NCBI GenBank assembly: GCA_963529855.1
Contig: CAURZK010000001.1
Span: 1-64,000 of the forward strand
Origin: 34-65-8 sp963529855
GTDB lineage: Bacteria; Pseudomonadota; Alphaproteobacteria; Sphingomonadales; Sphingomonadaceae
Length of the DNA: 64,000 nt
Direction of reading: 5' to 3'
In this document: positions 26,719 to 34,348 of the stretch, in pieces
How positions within the stretch are numbered: the first letter of the stretch is position 1
How the letters are laid out: each line of letters opens with the position of its first letter
Translations under genes and position numbers: made by a program
Notes under the pieces: model-generated
The model's input: the letters and a program-made list of their open reading frames with translations, nothing else
Databases searched by the model: none
Told to the model about the DNA's origin: nothing

Positions 26719-28140
26719 TCATGACGCGTGGCCCGCTCCGCGTTCGATGTCGTGGAGCAGACCGCCGCGGCGGTTGTAGACGAACCACGTCAGCGCGGCG
26801 CAGCTGGCGTAGAAGATCAGGAAGCCCCACAAGGCCGCCATCGGCGATCCGGTCGCCGCAATAGCGCTGCCAAAGCTCTTGGGGATGAAGAAGGCGCCGT
26901 AGGCCGCAATCGCCGAGATGAAGCCGATGATCGCCGCCAATTCCCGCTCGGCCTGCCGCAGCGCGGCATCAGGGGCGAGCTCGGGCATCAGGTGCGGAAC
27001 TTCCTGCCGCATGATGTTGGGGATCATCTGGAAGGTGGAGGCATTGCCCACCCCGGTCATGAAGAACATCAAGATGAACATGCCCAGGAAGCCCCACCAG
27101 CTGGCAGCTTCAAGGAAATACATCACCCCCAGCACGCCCAGCATCATCAGCACGAACACCCAGAAGGTCACTCGCGCACCGCCCCACTTGTCCGACACCC
27201 AGCCGGTCGCCGCCCGGCTCAGCGCGCCCACCAGCGGGCCGAGGAACACGAATTGCAGCACGTCCACTTGCGGAAACTGCTGCTTGGCGAGCAGCGGCAG
27301 GCCGGCGGAAAAGCCGATGAAGCTGCCGAATGTGCCGGTATAAAGCCAGCACATAAGCCAGTTGTGCTTGCGCTGGAAGATCACCGCCTGGTCGGCAAAG
27401 CTGGCCTTGGCATCGGCAATGTCGTTCATCCCGAACCATGCGAGCAGGGTTCTGGCGATGATGAACGGCACCCACACAAAGCCTGCGTTCTGCAGCCACA
27501 GCGGGCCGCCATCTGCCGTCTGCTGTGCAGCCCCGCCGAGCGCGCCGAACACGCCTGCGGTGATGATCAGCGGCACGGCGAACTGCATCACCGACACGCC
27601 CAGATTGCCCAGCCCGGCGTTGAGCGCCAGCGCGTTGCCCTTCTGCGCCTTGGGGAAGAAGAAGCTGATGTTCGACATCGACGAGGCGAAATTGCCCCCG
27701 CCAAGCCCGCACAGCAGGGCTACCACCACCAAGGTGGTGTAGGGCGTATCAGGGCTGCGCACCGCATAGCCGATGCCGATGGCCGGGATCAGCAGGGACG
27801 CGGTGGATATTGTGGTCCACAGCCGCCCGCCGAAGATCGGCACCATGAAGCTATAGACGATGCGGAAGGTCGCCCCCGAAAGGCCGGGCAAGGCCGCTAG
27901 CCAGAACAGCTGATCAGTGCTATAGGCAAACCCGACCTGCGGCAGTTTGGCCACCACCACCGACCACACCATCCACACCGCAAAGGCCAGCAGCAGGGCG
28001 GGGATCGAGATATAGAGGTTGCGCCGCGCGATGCGTTCGCCCTGCGCCTGCCAGAAAGCGGGATCTTCGGGCCGCCATTGCGTGAGGCGATGTCGATCGC
28101 TGCTGTGTTCACCGGGTTGCAAAAGCCTTGCCCCGATCAT
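26719..28140 (-). CDS. narK: nitrate/nitrite transporter, MFS NarK family
   Basis: The protein has 473 residues from ATG 28140; an upstream in-frame start adds a non-conserved tail. Twelve hydrophobic segments are present. The NarK nitrate signatures are clear: GLGGGNFASSMSNISFFFPK in the first half and a Gly-rich GVGNASTFQMIPNI in the second. It takes up nitrate or exchanges nitrate and nitrite. It is divergent from nasT with 98 bases between the starts, so it probably shares nitrogen control, although no NasT-type leader is visible in front of it. Confidence 0.9.
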   Translation of the reverse strand: MIGARLLQPGEHSSDRHRLTQWRPEDPAFWQAQGERIARRNLYISIPALLLAFAVWMVWSVVVAKLPQVGFAYSTDQLFWLAALPGLSGATFRIVYSFMVPIFGGRLWTTISTASLLIPAIGIGYAVRSPDTPYTTLVVVALLCGLGGGNFASSMSNISFFFPKAQKGNALALNAGLGNLGVSVMQFAVPLIITAGVFGALGGAAQQTADGGPLWLQNAGFVWVPFIIARTLLAWFGMNDIADAKASFADQAVIFQRKHNWLMCWLYTGTFGSFIGFSAGLPLLAKQQFPQVDVLQFVFLGPLVGALSRAATGWVSDKWGGARVTFWVFVLMMLGVLGVMYFLEAASWWGFLGMFILMFFMTGVGNASTFQMIPNIMRQEVPHLMPELAPDAALRQAERELAAIIGFISAIAAYGAFFIPKSFGSAIAATGSPMAALWGFLIFYASCAALTWFVYNRRGGLLHDIERGAGHAS

Positions 28141-28238
28141 GTCCGGCACGGTGCAGACCGCGATACCACAGGCGTAACCGGCTTCTGACAATCGGCAAAG
28201 CTGCTTGTTTTCGCGCAATCGTGGTGCAATGTGGCCAT

Positions 28239-28817
28239 ATGAAGATCGCCATCGTCGATGAAAGCTCCATGCGCGCTTCGATCATCGAAGAAGGTCTGGG
28301 CCAGCTCGAAAATGCCGAAATCTTCACGCTCACGCAGCGCCACGGGCTGCTCGCCGCGATTAAACGGATCGCGCCGGATGTGGTGCTGATCGACCTCGGC
28401 AACCCGTCGCGCGATGTGCTGGAGGAATATTTTGCGGTCAGCCGCGCTTTGTCGCGCCCGATTGCCATGTTCGTCGATGAAAGCGACGATGCCTCCATCG
28501 CCGCCTCGATCGATGCGGGGGTTTCGGCCTATGTGGTTGATGGCCTCGCCAGTCACCGGATCAAGCCGCTGCTCGATCTGTGCATCAAGCGGTTCCACGC
28601 CTTTGCCCGGCTGCAATCCGATCTGGCCGACGCGCAGGGCAAGCTGGCCGAGCGCGACCATATCGACCGTGCCAAGCGGATCCTGATGCGCAGCCGCAGT
28701 ATCACCGAGCCGGAAGCCTATGCCGAATTGCGGCGCAAGGCGATGTCTTCGAACAAGCGGATCGCCGAAATCGCCGAAGCGGTCGTGACCGCGCATGATC
28801 TGCTGGGAGGGGACTGA
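28239..28817 (+). CDS. nasT: NasT-type ANTAR antitermination regulator
   Basis: The protein has 192 residues from ATG 28239 (MKIAIVDES). The N-terminal receiver domain (about 1-120; VVLIDLGNP) is followed by a C-terminal ANTAR domain (about 130-185: AERDHIDRAKRILM, EPEAYAELRRKAM, RIAEIAEAVV). NasT binds a two-hairpin leader RNA and stops transcription termination when NasS is not holding it. Two such leaders lie downstream at 30044-30217 and 34164-34318. It is followed by nasS after two bases. Confidence 0.88.
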   Translation: MKIAIVDESSMRASIIEEGLGQLENAEIFTLTQRHGLLAAIKRIAPDVVLIDLGNPSRDVLEEYFAVSRALSRPIAMFVDESDDASIAASIDAGVSAYVVDGLASHRIKPLLDLCIKRFHAFARLQSDLADAQGKLAERDHIDRAKRILMRSRSITEPEAYAELRRKAMSSNKRIAEIAEAVVTAHDLLGGD

Positions 28818-28819
28818 CC

Positions 28820-30031
28820 ATGGCCGACGCGACGCTTACCATCGGGTTTCTGCCGCTGGTCGATGCCTGCCTGCCGATTTTGGCTCACGAACATGGCTTT
28901 GCCGCTGACGAGGGCGTGGCGCTGACCTTCGTGCGCGATGTGAGCTGGGCCACCGTGCTAGACCGGCTGCTCTACGGCCATACCGACGGCGCACACATGC
29001 TGGCGCCGCTGACGATTGCCACCACGCTGGGGCTGGGCCGCCCGGCGCAGCCGCTGGCCGCGCCCTTTGTGCTGGGTCTGAACGGCAATGCGATCACCTT
29101 GAGCAAACCACTGGCCGCGATGGTCGCATCGCCGGGCGAATATGGCGATCCGGCAGCTGTCGGCGCGCGGTTGCGCGAAGCGGCGATGGCGGCCAAGGCG
29201 CAGGGGCGGCGGCTGCGGTTCGGGGTGGTGCACCGCTTTTCCAGCCACAATTACAAGCTGCGTTACTGGCTCGCCGCCTGCGGTATCCGGCCTGATCACG
29301 ATGTCGAGATCGTCACCATCGCCCCGCCGTTTGTCCCCGATGCGCTGGCCAGCGGGGAGATCGACGGGTCTTGCGTGGGCGAACCGTGGAGTTCAGTCTG
29401 TGTCGAGCGTGATGTCGGCACAATCGTGCTGGCTTCCGCGCAAATCTGGCGGCGCGGGGTGGAAAAGGTGCTCGCGGTGCGCGAGCCGGTGCTGGCCGAC
29501 AAGGCCGAAGCCTTTGCTGCACTGATCCGGGCCATGCGCCGGGCGGGCCGCCATTTCATCGACCCGGCCAATTTCGCCGAGAATGCCCGCATCCTTGCCT
29601 CGCCCCCCTATCTCGATGCCAACCCTGCGCTGGTGCTGCGGGCGATATCGGACCGCTTGGTTCTGGCCCACGGCGCTGCGCCGGTGCACCTGCCTGATCT
29701 GATGTTCCAGCACAGCGAGGCGGCCAATTTCCCGTGGATGAGCCAGGCCGCGTGGCTCTATTCGCAGATGGCGCGCTGGGGCCATACCGCCTTCGATCCG
29801 GCCGATGCGGCGCGGGCGATGCGGGTGTTCCGGCCCGATATCTACCGCGCTGCGCTGATCGATACCGGCGATGATCTGCCCAATGCCAGTTCCAAGGTCG
29901 AAGGCAGCGTCACGCAGATGACACAGGTCGGCGCGCAGCAGGGCACGCTGACGCTGTCGGCCAACCGTTTTTTCGATGGGCTGACCTTCGATCCTGACCA
30001 GATTGAAGCCTATCTCGCCAGCTTGCCCTGA
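28820..30031 (+). CDS. nasS: NasS-type cytoplasmic nitrate sensor
   Basis: The protein has 403 residues of the NrtA/CmpA solute-binding family but starts MADATLTIGFLPLVDACLPI with no signal peptide, as expected for NasS, which stays in the cytoplasm. Family motifs include GHTDGAHMLAPLTIATTLGL, HRFSSHNYKLRYWLAACGI and DGSCVGEPWSS. NasS binds nitrate or nitrite and then releases NasT. GGGAGGGG precedes the start, overlapping the end of nasT. Transporter membrane components of an Nrt system are absent. Confidence 0.88.
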   Translation: MADATLTIGFLPLVDACLPILAHEHGFAADEGVALTFVRDVSWATVLDRLLYGHTDGAHMLAPLTIATTLGLGRPAQPLAAPFVLGLNGNAITLSKPLAAMVASPGEYGDPAAVGARLREAAMAAKAQGRRLRFGVVHRFSSHNYKLRYWLAACGIRPDHDVEIVTIAPPFVPDALASGEIDGSCVGEPWSSVCVERDVGTIVLASAQIWRRGVEKVLAVREPVLADKAEAFAALIRAMRRAGRHFIDPANFAENARILASPPYLDANPALVLRAISDRLVLAHGAAPVHLPDLMFQHSEAANFPWMSQAAWLYSQMARWGHTAFDPADAARAMRVFRPDIYRAALIDTGDDLPNASSKVEGSVTQMTQVGAQQGTLTLSANRFFDGLTFDPDQIEAYLASLP

Positions 30032-30043
30032 GTTGAAAAATTT

Positions 30044-30217
30044 GCTGCGCTGCAAAAAAGGCCTTTACGAGGCTGCACAAGCTGGCGTAGTCTTCGCGAT
30101 GTTGCAGCTGGGTTATCCAATGTCGGACCCGCAATGCGAGCAGCCACCCACGAATTCTTAAGGCAACGACGCCGCCCGAGCCGCTTCTGAAAGGTAGCGA
30201 ATCGTGGCGGCTTTTTT
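30044..30217 (+). promoter_or_regulatory. NasT-responsive antitermination leader (porin-FNT-kinase operon)
   Basis: The 285-base gap after nasS ends in a strong intrinsic terminator. Upstream of it, GGGT...ACCC and CC/GG (30110-30130) form a hairpin with a hexaloop AATGTC at 30119-30124. This fits the ANTAR target pattern A-n-n-G-n-n, with a three-base bulge in the stem. A shared word GCTGCnnTGCAAAAA lies at 30044-30058. The RNA would fold into the terminator without NasT, and be antiterminated when NasT binds. The second hairpin typical of ANTAR targets is not clear. Confidence 0.7.
30171..30217 (+). terminator. leader terminator, first nitrate operon
   Basis: GCCGCC (30171-30176) pairs with GGCGGC (30206-30211), with inner pairs CGA/TCG and CGCT/AGCG, followed by six T residues (30212-30217). 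It precedes the porin start at 30317 by 100 bases, so readthrough must be controlled. Confidence 0.75.
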
Positions 30218-30316
30218 GATTTCCGGCGTCGGCCCTGGCTGATGCTTCATCCGGCGGGCAACGGCGCTCGCCTCTCGTGGCCGGTCATGGTCCGGCTTTA
30301 GCCAGAGAGGTGATCC

Positions 30317-31528
30317 ATGCGCGCATTTGCCTACTGCCTGTTTGCCCTGTCAGCATCCGCCACCAGCGTCCCGGCGCTGGCCACTCCCGGCGACCCGATT
30401 ACCCTCGCCGAAGGCGTGACGCTCGACCCGATCCTCGCCCTAAAGGTGCGCCGCGAGACGGTTGACGAGGACAAGCCGATTGAGCCCGCCAATGCACTTA
30501 CTGCGCGCCTTCATGCAGGGTTTGAAATCGCCAGCGGTGAGGTCTCGCTGCTGATCGAGGGCGAGGCAACAACGGAGCTGACCGACAATTTCAACAACAC
30601 CATCCCCGGCAATGGCCGGACGCGCTTTTCGGTGGTGGCCGATCCTGAGAACCTCGAACTCAACCGCGCACAGATCGCCTGGCGCGATGGCGCAAGCAGC
30701 GTCACGCTGGGTCGTCAGCGGATCATTCTTGATGATGCCCGCTTCGTCGGCAATGTCGTGTGGCGACAGAACGAGCAGACCTTTGATGCCGTGCGCGGGC
30801 AGACCGCGCTCGGCCCGGTCCGCGTGGATGCAACCTATGCCAGCGCGGTGCAGACCGTGTTTGGCGCGGACAGCCCCAATTTCCGCTATGACGGCGATCT
30901 GGTGTTCCTCAACGCCGGGGTGAAGCTGGCCCGCGGCGAGATCACTGGCTTTGCCTATCTTCTCGATTTCGACACCCGCCTGAACGCGTCAAGCAACACC
31001 TTCGGCGCCAAGGCTGCGTTCAACCTGCCTGTCGGCCCGGCGACCCTGACCGCCAGGGCGACGCTGGCCACCCAGTCCGATACCGGTGGCAACCCGGTCG
31101 CCTATACCGCCCATTACCTGCAAGGCGAGCTGGGTGCGACTTGGGCCGGATTTTCGCTGGGGGCCGGGGTCGAACAGCTCGGCAGTGATGGCGGGCGCGG
31201 CGCGTTCCAGACCCCGCTGGCCACGCTGTTTGCCTTTAATGGCTGGGCCGACCTGTTCCTGCGCACGCCCGATGCCGGGCTGACCGACACTTTCGCCCGC
31301 GCGGGCAAGAAATTTGCCGTGAAGGGCCTCGGCACGGTCGATCTGCTGGCCGTTTACCACCGCTTCGACAGCGATTTCGGCAGTCGGCATTACGGCGACG
31401 AGATCGATCTGTCCGCCGGCCTTGCGGTGGGCCGTGCATCCTTCCTCGCCCGCTTTGCCAGCTACCGGGCCGACGGCTTTGCCGCCGACACCCGCAAATT
31501 CTGGCTCCAGACCGAAATCGCATTCTGA
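30317..31528 (+). CDS. outer membrane porin, alginate-export-like family
   Basis: The protein has 403 residues with an N-terminal signal peptide (cleavage near residue 22, ALATPGDP) and GAGAGG before ATG 30317. The rest is a series of amphipathic strands (for example GEVSLLIEGEATTELTDNF and SVTLGRQRIILDDARFVG) ending in an aromatic C-terminus (LQTEIAF), as in outer membrane barrels. The motif LGRQRI matches the alginate-export porin family often found in alphaproteobacterial nitrate clusters. It probably lets nitrate or nitrite through the outer membrane. Its first position after the NasT leader supports this. Confidence 0.8.
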   Translation: MRAFAYCLFALSASATSVPALATPGDPITLAEGVTLDPILALKVRRETVDEDKPIEPANALTARLHAGFEIASGEVSLLIEGEATTELTDNFNNTIPGNGRTRFSVVADPENLELNRAQIAWRDGASSVTLGRQRIILDDARFVGNVVWRQNEQTFDAVRGQTALGPVRVDATYASAVQTVFGADSPNFRYDGDLVFLNAGVKLARGEITGFAYLLDFDTRLNASSNTFGAKAAFNLPVGPATLTARATLATQSDTGGNPVAYTAHYLQGELGATWAGFSLGAGVEQLGSDGGRGAFQTPLATLFAFNGWADLFLRTPDAGLTDTFARAGKKFAVKGLGTVDLLAVYHRFDSDFGSRHYGDEIDLSAGLAVGRASFLARFASYRADGFAADTRKFWLQTEIAF

Positions 31529-31545
31529 CCTCAAGGAGACGCAAT

Positions 31546-32376
31546 ATGGCCTATCTTGCCCCAAGTGAATTCGTGCCCAAGCTGATTGAAGCGGGCGAAT
31601 CCAAGATCATGATGTCGACCAAGGACACGCTGATCCGCGCCTTCATGGCAGGCGCAATTCTGGCGCTGGCGGCGGCGTTTGCGGTGACGATCAATGTTCA
31701 GACCGGCCAGCCACTGGCGGGCGCGGTGCTGTTTCCGGTGGGGTTCTGCCTGCTCTATCTGCTGGGCTATGATCTGCTCACCGGCGTGTTCGTGCTCGCC
31801 CCGCTGGCGGTGTGGGCCAAGCGGCCCGGCTGCACCTGGGGCGGCGTGCTGCGCAACTGGGGACTGGTGTTCGTCGGCAATTTTGCCGGTGCGCTGGTGA
31901 CAGCGGTGATGATGGCGATCTACTGGACCTATGGCTTTGCCGCCGATGTCGATCCGGTGGGGCAGGCGATGGCGATCACCGGCGAAAAGCGCACGCTGGG
32001 CTATGCCGCCTATGGCGCGGCAGGGTGGCTGACGATCTTCGTGCGCGCGGTGATGTGCAACTGGATGGTATCGACCGGCGTGGTCGGCGCCAGCATGTCG
32101 AGCACGGTCAGCGGCAAGGTGATTGCGATGTGGATGCCGATCATGCTGTTCTTCTACATGGTGTTTGAACATTCGATCGTGAACATGTTCCTGTTCCCCA
32201 CCGGACTGATGCTGGGCGGCGAATTCACCATTGCCGACTACCTTTTGTGGAACGAGATCCCGGTGGTGCTGGGCAATCTGGTCGGCGGGCTGACGTTCAC
32301 CGGGCTGATGCTCTATTCGACCCACTACCGCACCTCGCCCAAGCGCAACGCGGCGGAGCTGAAGATTGCTGCCTGA
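31546..32376 (+). CDS. nirC: formate/nitrite transporter (FNT) family protein
   Basis: The protein has 276 residues with AAGGAG (31531-31536) before the ATG. Six hydrophobic segments and the FNT signatures are present: FVGNFAGALV and VRAVMCNWMVSTGV (the N-W/CN-W pattern of the channel). These are pentameric channels for formate, nitrite or related anions. In this cluster nitrite is the likely substrate, so the symbol nirC is given by context. It overlaps the next gene by 11 bases. Confidence 0.85.
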   Translation: MAYLAPSEFVPKLIEAGESKIMMSTKDTLIRAFMAGAILALAAAFAVTINVQTGQPLAGAVLFPVGFCLLYLLGYDLLTGVFVLAPLAVWAKRPGCTWGGVLRNWGLVFVGNFAGALVTAVMMAIYWTYGFAADVDPVGQAMAITGEKRTLGYAAYGAAGWLTIFVRAVMCNWMVSTGVVGASMSSTVSGKVIAMWMPIMLFFYMVFEHSIVNMFLFPTGLMLGGEFTIADYLLWNEIPVVLGNLVGGLTFTGLMLYSTHYRTSPKRNAAELKIAA

Positions 32377-34159
32377 ACGGGCGGAACCTGATCGGGCGGC
32401 GCAAGGTTCCGCGCCGCCCGAAAGGCTCACCGTGACGGTGGGCCAATGTTCCTGTGCCGGGGCCAAGCTAGCCAATCAGGACTTTTACGGCTGCATCCTC
32501 CCCGATGGCGATCTGCTCATCCACAAGGGCATGGCCTTTGTGGTGGCCGACGGGATCAGCACCAGCCGCCGCGGGCGCGAGGCGGCGGAAACGGCGGTGG
32601 CGGGCTTTCTCACCGATTACTATGCCACCCCCGATGCCTGGTCGCCCCAGACCAGCGCCCAGCGGGTGATTGCAGCCATCAACAGCTGGATGCACGGCCA
32701 GAACGCCGCTCTCGGCGGAATGGCGGCCGGTTACGCCGACAGTGACCGGGCGCGTGAGGCCGAGGGTCTCATCACCACCTTTACCGCGCTGATCCTGCGC
32801 GATGCCGCCGCGCACATCCTGCATCTGGGTGACGGGGTGGCAGCGCGGGTGAACGCGGGCGGCCTCGAACGGCTGACCGAGGCGCACCGTGTGCCCGCTG
32901 GTGGCGGCACGCATCTGCTCGCCCGCGCCTTGGGAATGGGCCGCCATGTCGAGATCGATCACAGCCGCATCATCGTCCAGCCCGGCGATATCCTGCTGCT
33001 GGCGACTGACGGGCTTGGCGACGGCCTGACAGACCGCGAGATTGCGCAGATCGTCCACGCCAACCCGGATCTGAGCGCCGCCGCCCGCAGCCTGTGCGAG
33101 GCTGCACTGGCGGCAGGGGCCGAGGACAACCTCACCGTGCAGCTGGTGCGGGTGGACAGTGTTCGTCAGGGCGCGGCGGATGATCTGCTCGCGGCCGAAG
33201 CCCGGCTGCCCGATCCGCCGGAATGGCAGGCCGGGCTGGACTGCGATGGCTACACCCTGCTGCGCCCGCTCCATATCGGTGGCCGCAGCCACGTATGGCT
33301 CGCCCGCGACAATTCCACCGGGGCTGCGGCGGCGATCAAGCGGCTCTCGGCCGAACGGGCGGGCGATTCGCAGGCGCGCAGCGAGCTGCTGCTGGAGGAA
33401 TGGGCGCTTGGCCGGGTGCGCAGCCCGCACGTGCTGAGCGTCCCGCCGCGCACCCGCCCGCGCCGGTTCCTTTATGCTGTCAGCGGTTATTGCGATGGCA
33501 TCACGCTGGAACAATGGCAGCGCGATCACCCCCGCGCTGATATAGCTGCCGTACGCGCAATCATCACTCAGGTGGCGCGCGGGCTCTATGCGCTGCACCG
33601 CCGCCAGATCATCCACCGTGATCTGCGCCCGGCCAATGTGATGATCGATGCCAATGGCACGGCGATCATCATTGATCTGGGGTCGGCCCGGATTGATGGC
33701 ATGACCGAACACGCGCCGAGGGCGGGCGAGGATGCCTTTGCCGGAACCGTGCAATTTTCCGCACCCGAACTCTATCGCGGCCTGCCCGCCAGCGAGCAGA
33801 GCGACCTCTATTCGCTCGCCGCGATGGCCTATTTCCTGCTGACCGGGCACCTGCCTTATGGCCCGCGCGCGGGCGCGGCTGACACCCTGTCGCGCCAGCG
33901 CCGCCTGCGGTATGTGCCGGTCGCGACATATCGCGATGACGTGCCTGACTGGGTTGACGCCGCGCTTGCCCATGCGCTGCACGTGGAACCGCATCTGCGT
34001 TATCAGGAGGTCAGCGCCTTTGTGCATGATCTCAGCGTCCCCAACACCGCGCTGACCCATCCCCAGCCTGCGCCGCTTCTGATTCGCAATCCGGTTGTGC
34101 TGTGGCAAGTGGTCAGCGCAGTGCTGGCGGCGGCGCTGATGATCGCGCTGATTCGGTGA
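32366..34159 (+). CDS. PP2C phosphatase-Ser/Thr kinase fusion protein
   Basis: The protein has 597 residues with TTG start inside the FNT gene. Residues about 22-260 are a PP2C phosphatase with metal Asp motifs VVADGIS, HLGDG, LLLATDGLGD and GAEDNLT. Residues about 290-555 are a eukaryotic-type kinase: AAIKRLS (lysine), HRDLRPANVMI (catalytic Asp; Arg replaces the usual Lys), DLGSA in place of DFG, and SAPELYRG. A single membrane segment at about 574-595 anchors the C-terminus, with kinase and phosphatase facing the cytoplasm. Fusions of this kind recur next to nirB in proteobacterial nitrate clusters. The target is unknown; transporters or nitrite reductase are candidates. Confidence 0.85.
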   Translation: MLPERAEPDRAAQGSAPPERLTVTVGQCSCAGAKLANQDFYGCILPDGDLLIHKGMAFVVADGISTSRRGREAAETAVAGFLTDYYATPDAWSPQTSAQRVIAAINSWMHGQNAALGGMAAGYADSDRAREAEGLITTFTALILRDAAAHILHLGDGVAARVNAGGLERLTEAHRVPAGGGTHLLARALGMGRHVEIDHSRIIVQPGDILLLATDGLGDGLTDREIAQIVHANPDLSAAARSLCEAALAAGAEDNLTVQLVRVDSVRQGAADDLLAAEARLPDPPEWQAGLDCDGYTLLRPLHIGGRSHVWLARDNSTGAAAAIKRLSAERAGDSQARSELLLEEWALGRVRSPHVLSVPPRTRPRRFLYAVSGYCDGITLEQWQRDHPRADIAAVRAIITQVARGLYALHRRQIIHRDLRPANVMIDANGTAIIIDLGSARIDGMTEHAPRAGEDAFAGTVQFSAPELYRGLPASEQSDLYSLAAMAYFLLTGHLPYGPRAGAADTLSRQRRLRYVPVATYRDDVPDWVDAALAHALHVEPHLRYQEVSAFVHDLSVPNTALTHPQPAPLLIRNPVVLWQVVSAVLAAALMIALIR

Positions 34160-34163
34160 TTAT

Positions 34164-34318
34164 GCTGCAATGCAAAAAGGAGGTTGGCAAGCCGGTGCGA
34201 CTCAGGTAGTTTCCAACTCGTCAGCGTTCCAACGAAGGAACGCGCCTGACCTTACCTTCTCCCCATCACAACGTGGCAATGGCGCCGCCGGTCTTTCGGA
34301 TGACCTGGCGGCTTTTTT
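34164..34318 (+). promoter_or_regulatory. NasT-responsive antitermination leader (nirBD-cobA operon)
   Basis: The 189-base gap before nirB holds a hairpin with a 6-bp stem CGTTCC/GGAACG and hexaloop AACGAA (34231-34236), which fits the A-n-n-G-n-n target of ANTAR proteins. The outer stem GTCAG/CTGAC (34220-34224, 34246-34250) adds stability, with a three-base bulge. The word GCTGCnnTGCAAAAA at 34164-34178 is shared with the first leader. A strong terminator follows. This puts the nitrite reductase genes under the same NasT control as the porin operon. Confidence 0.8.
34284..34318 (+). terminator. leader terminator, nirBD operon
   Basis: GCCGCC (34284-34289) and GGTC (34290-34293) pair with GACC (34302-34305) and GGCGGC (34307-34312), followed by six T residues (34313-34318). 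The end, TGGCGGCTTTTTTG, is identical to that of the first leader. It lies 31 bases before the nirB start. Confidence 0.8.
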
Positions 34319-34348
34319 GCGTGCGTTGTCGGCACAGGATCACAGCGC

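Noticed and set aside
32468..34108. Minus-strand frame opposite the PP2C-kinase gene
   Set aside because: Shadow frame with no motif, while the plus strand has two full catalytic domains.
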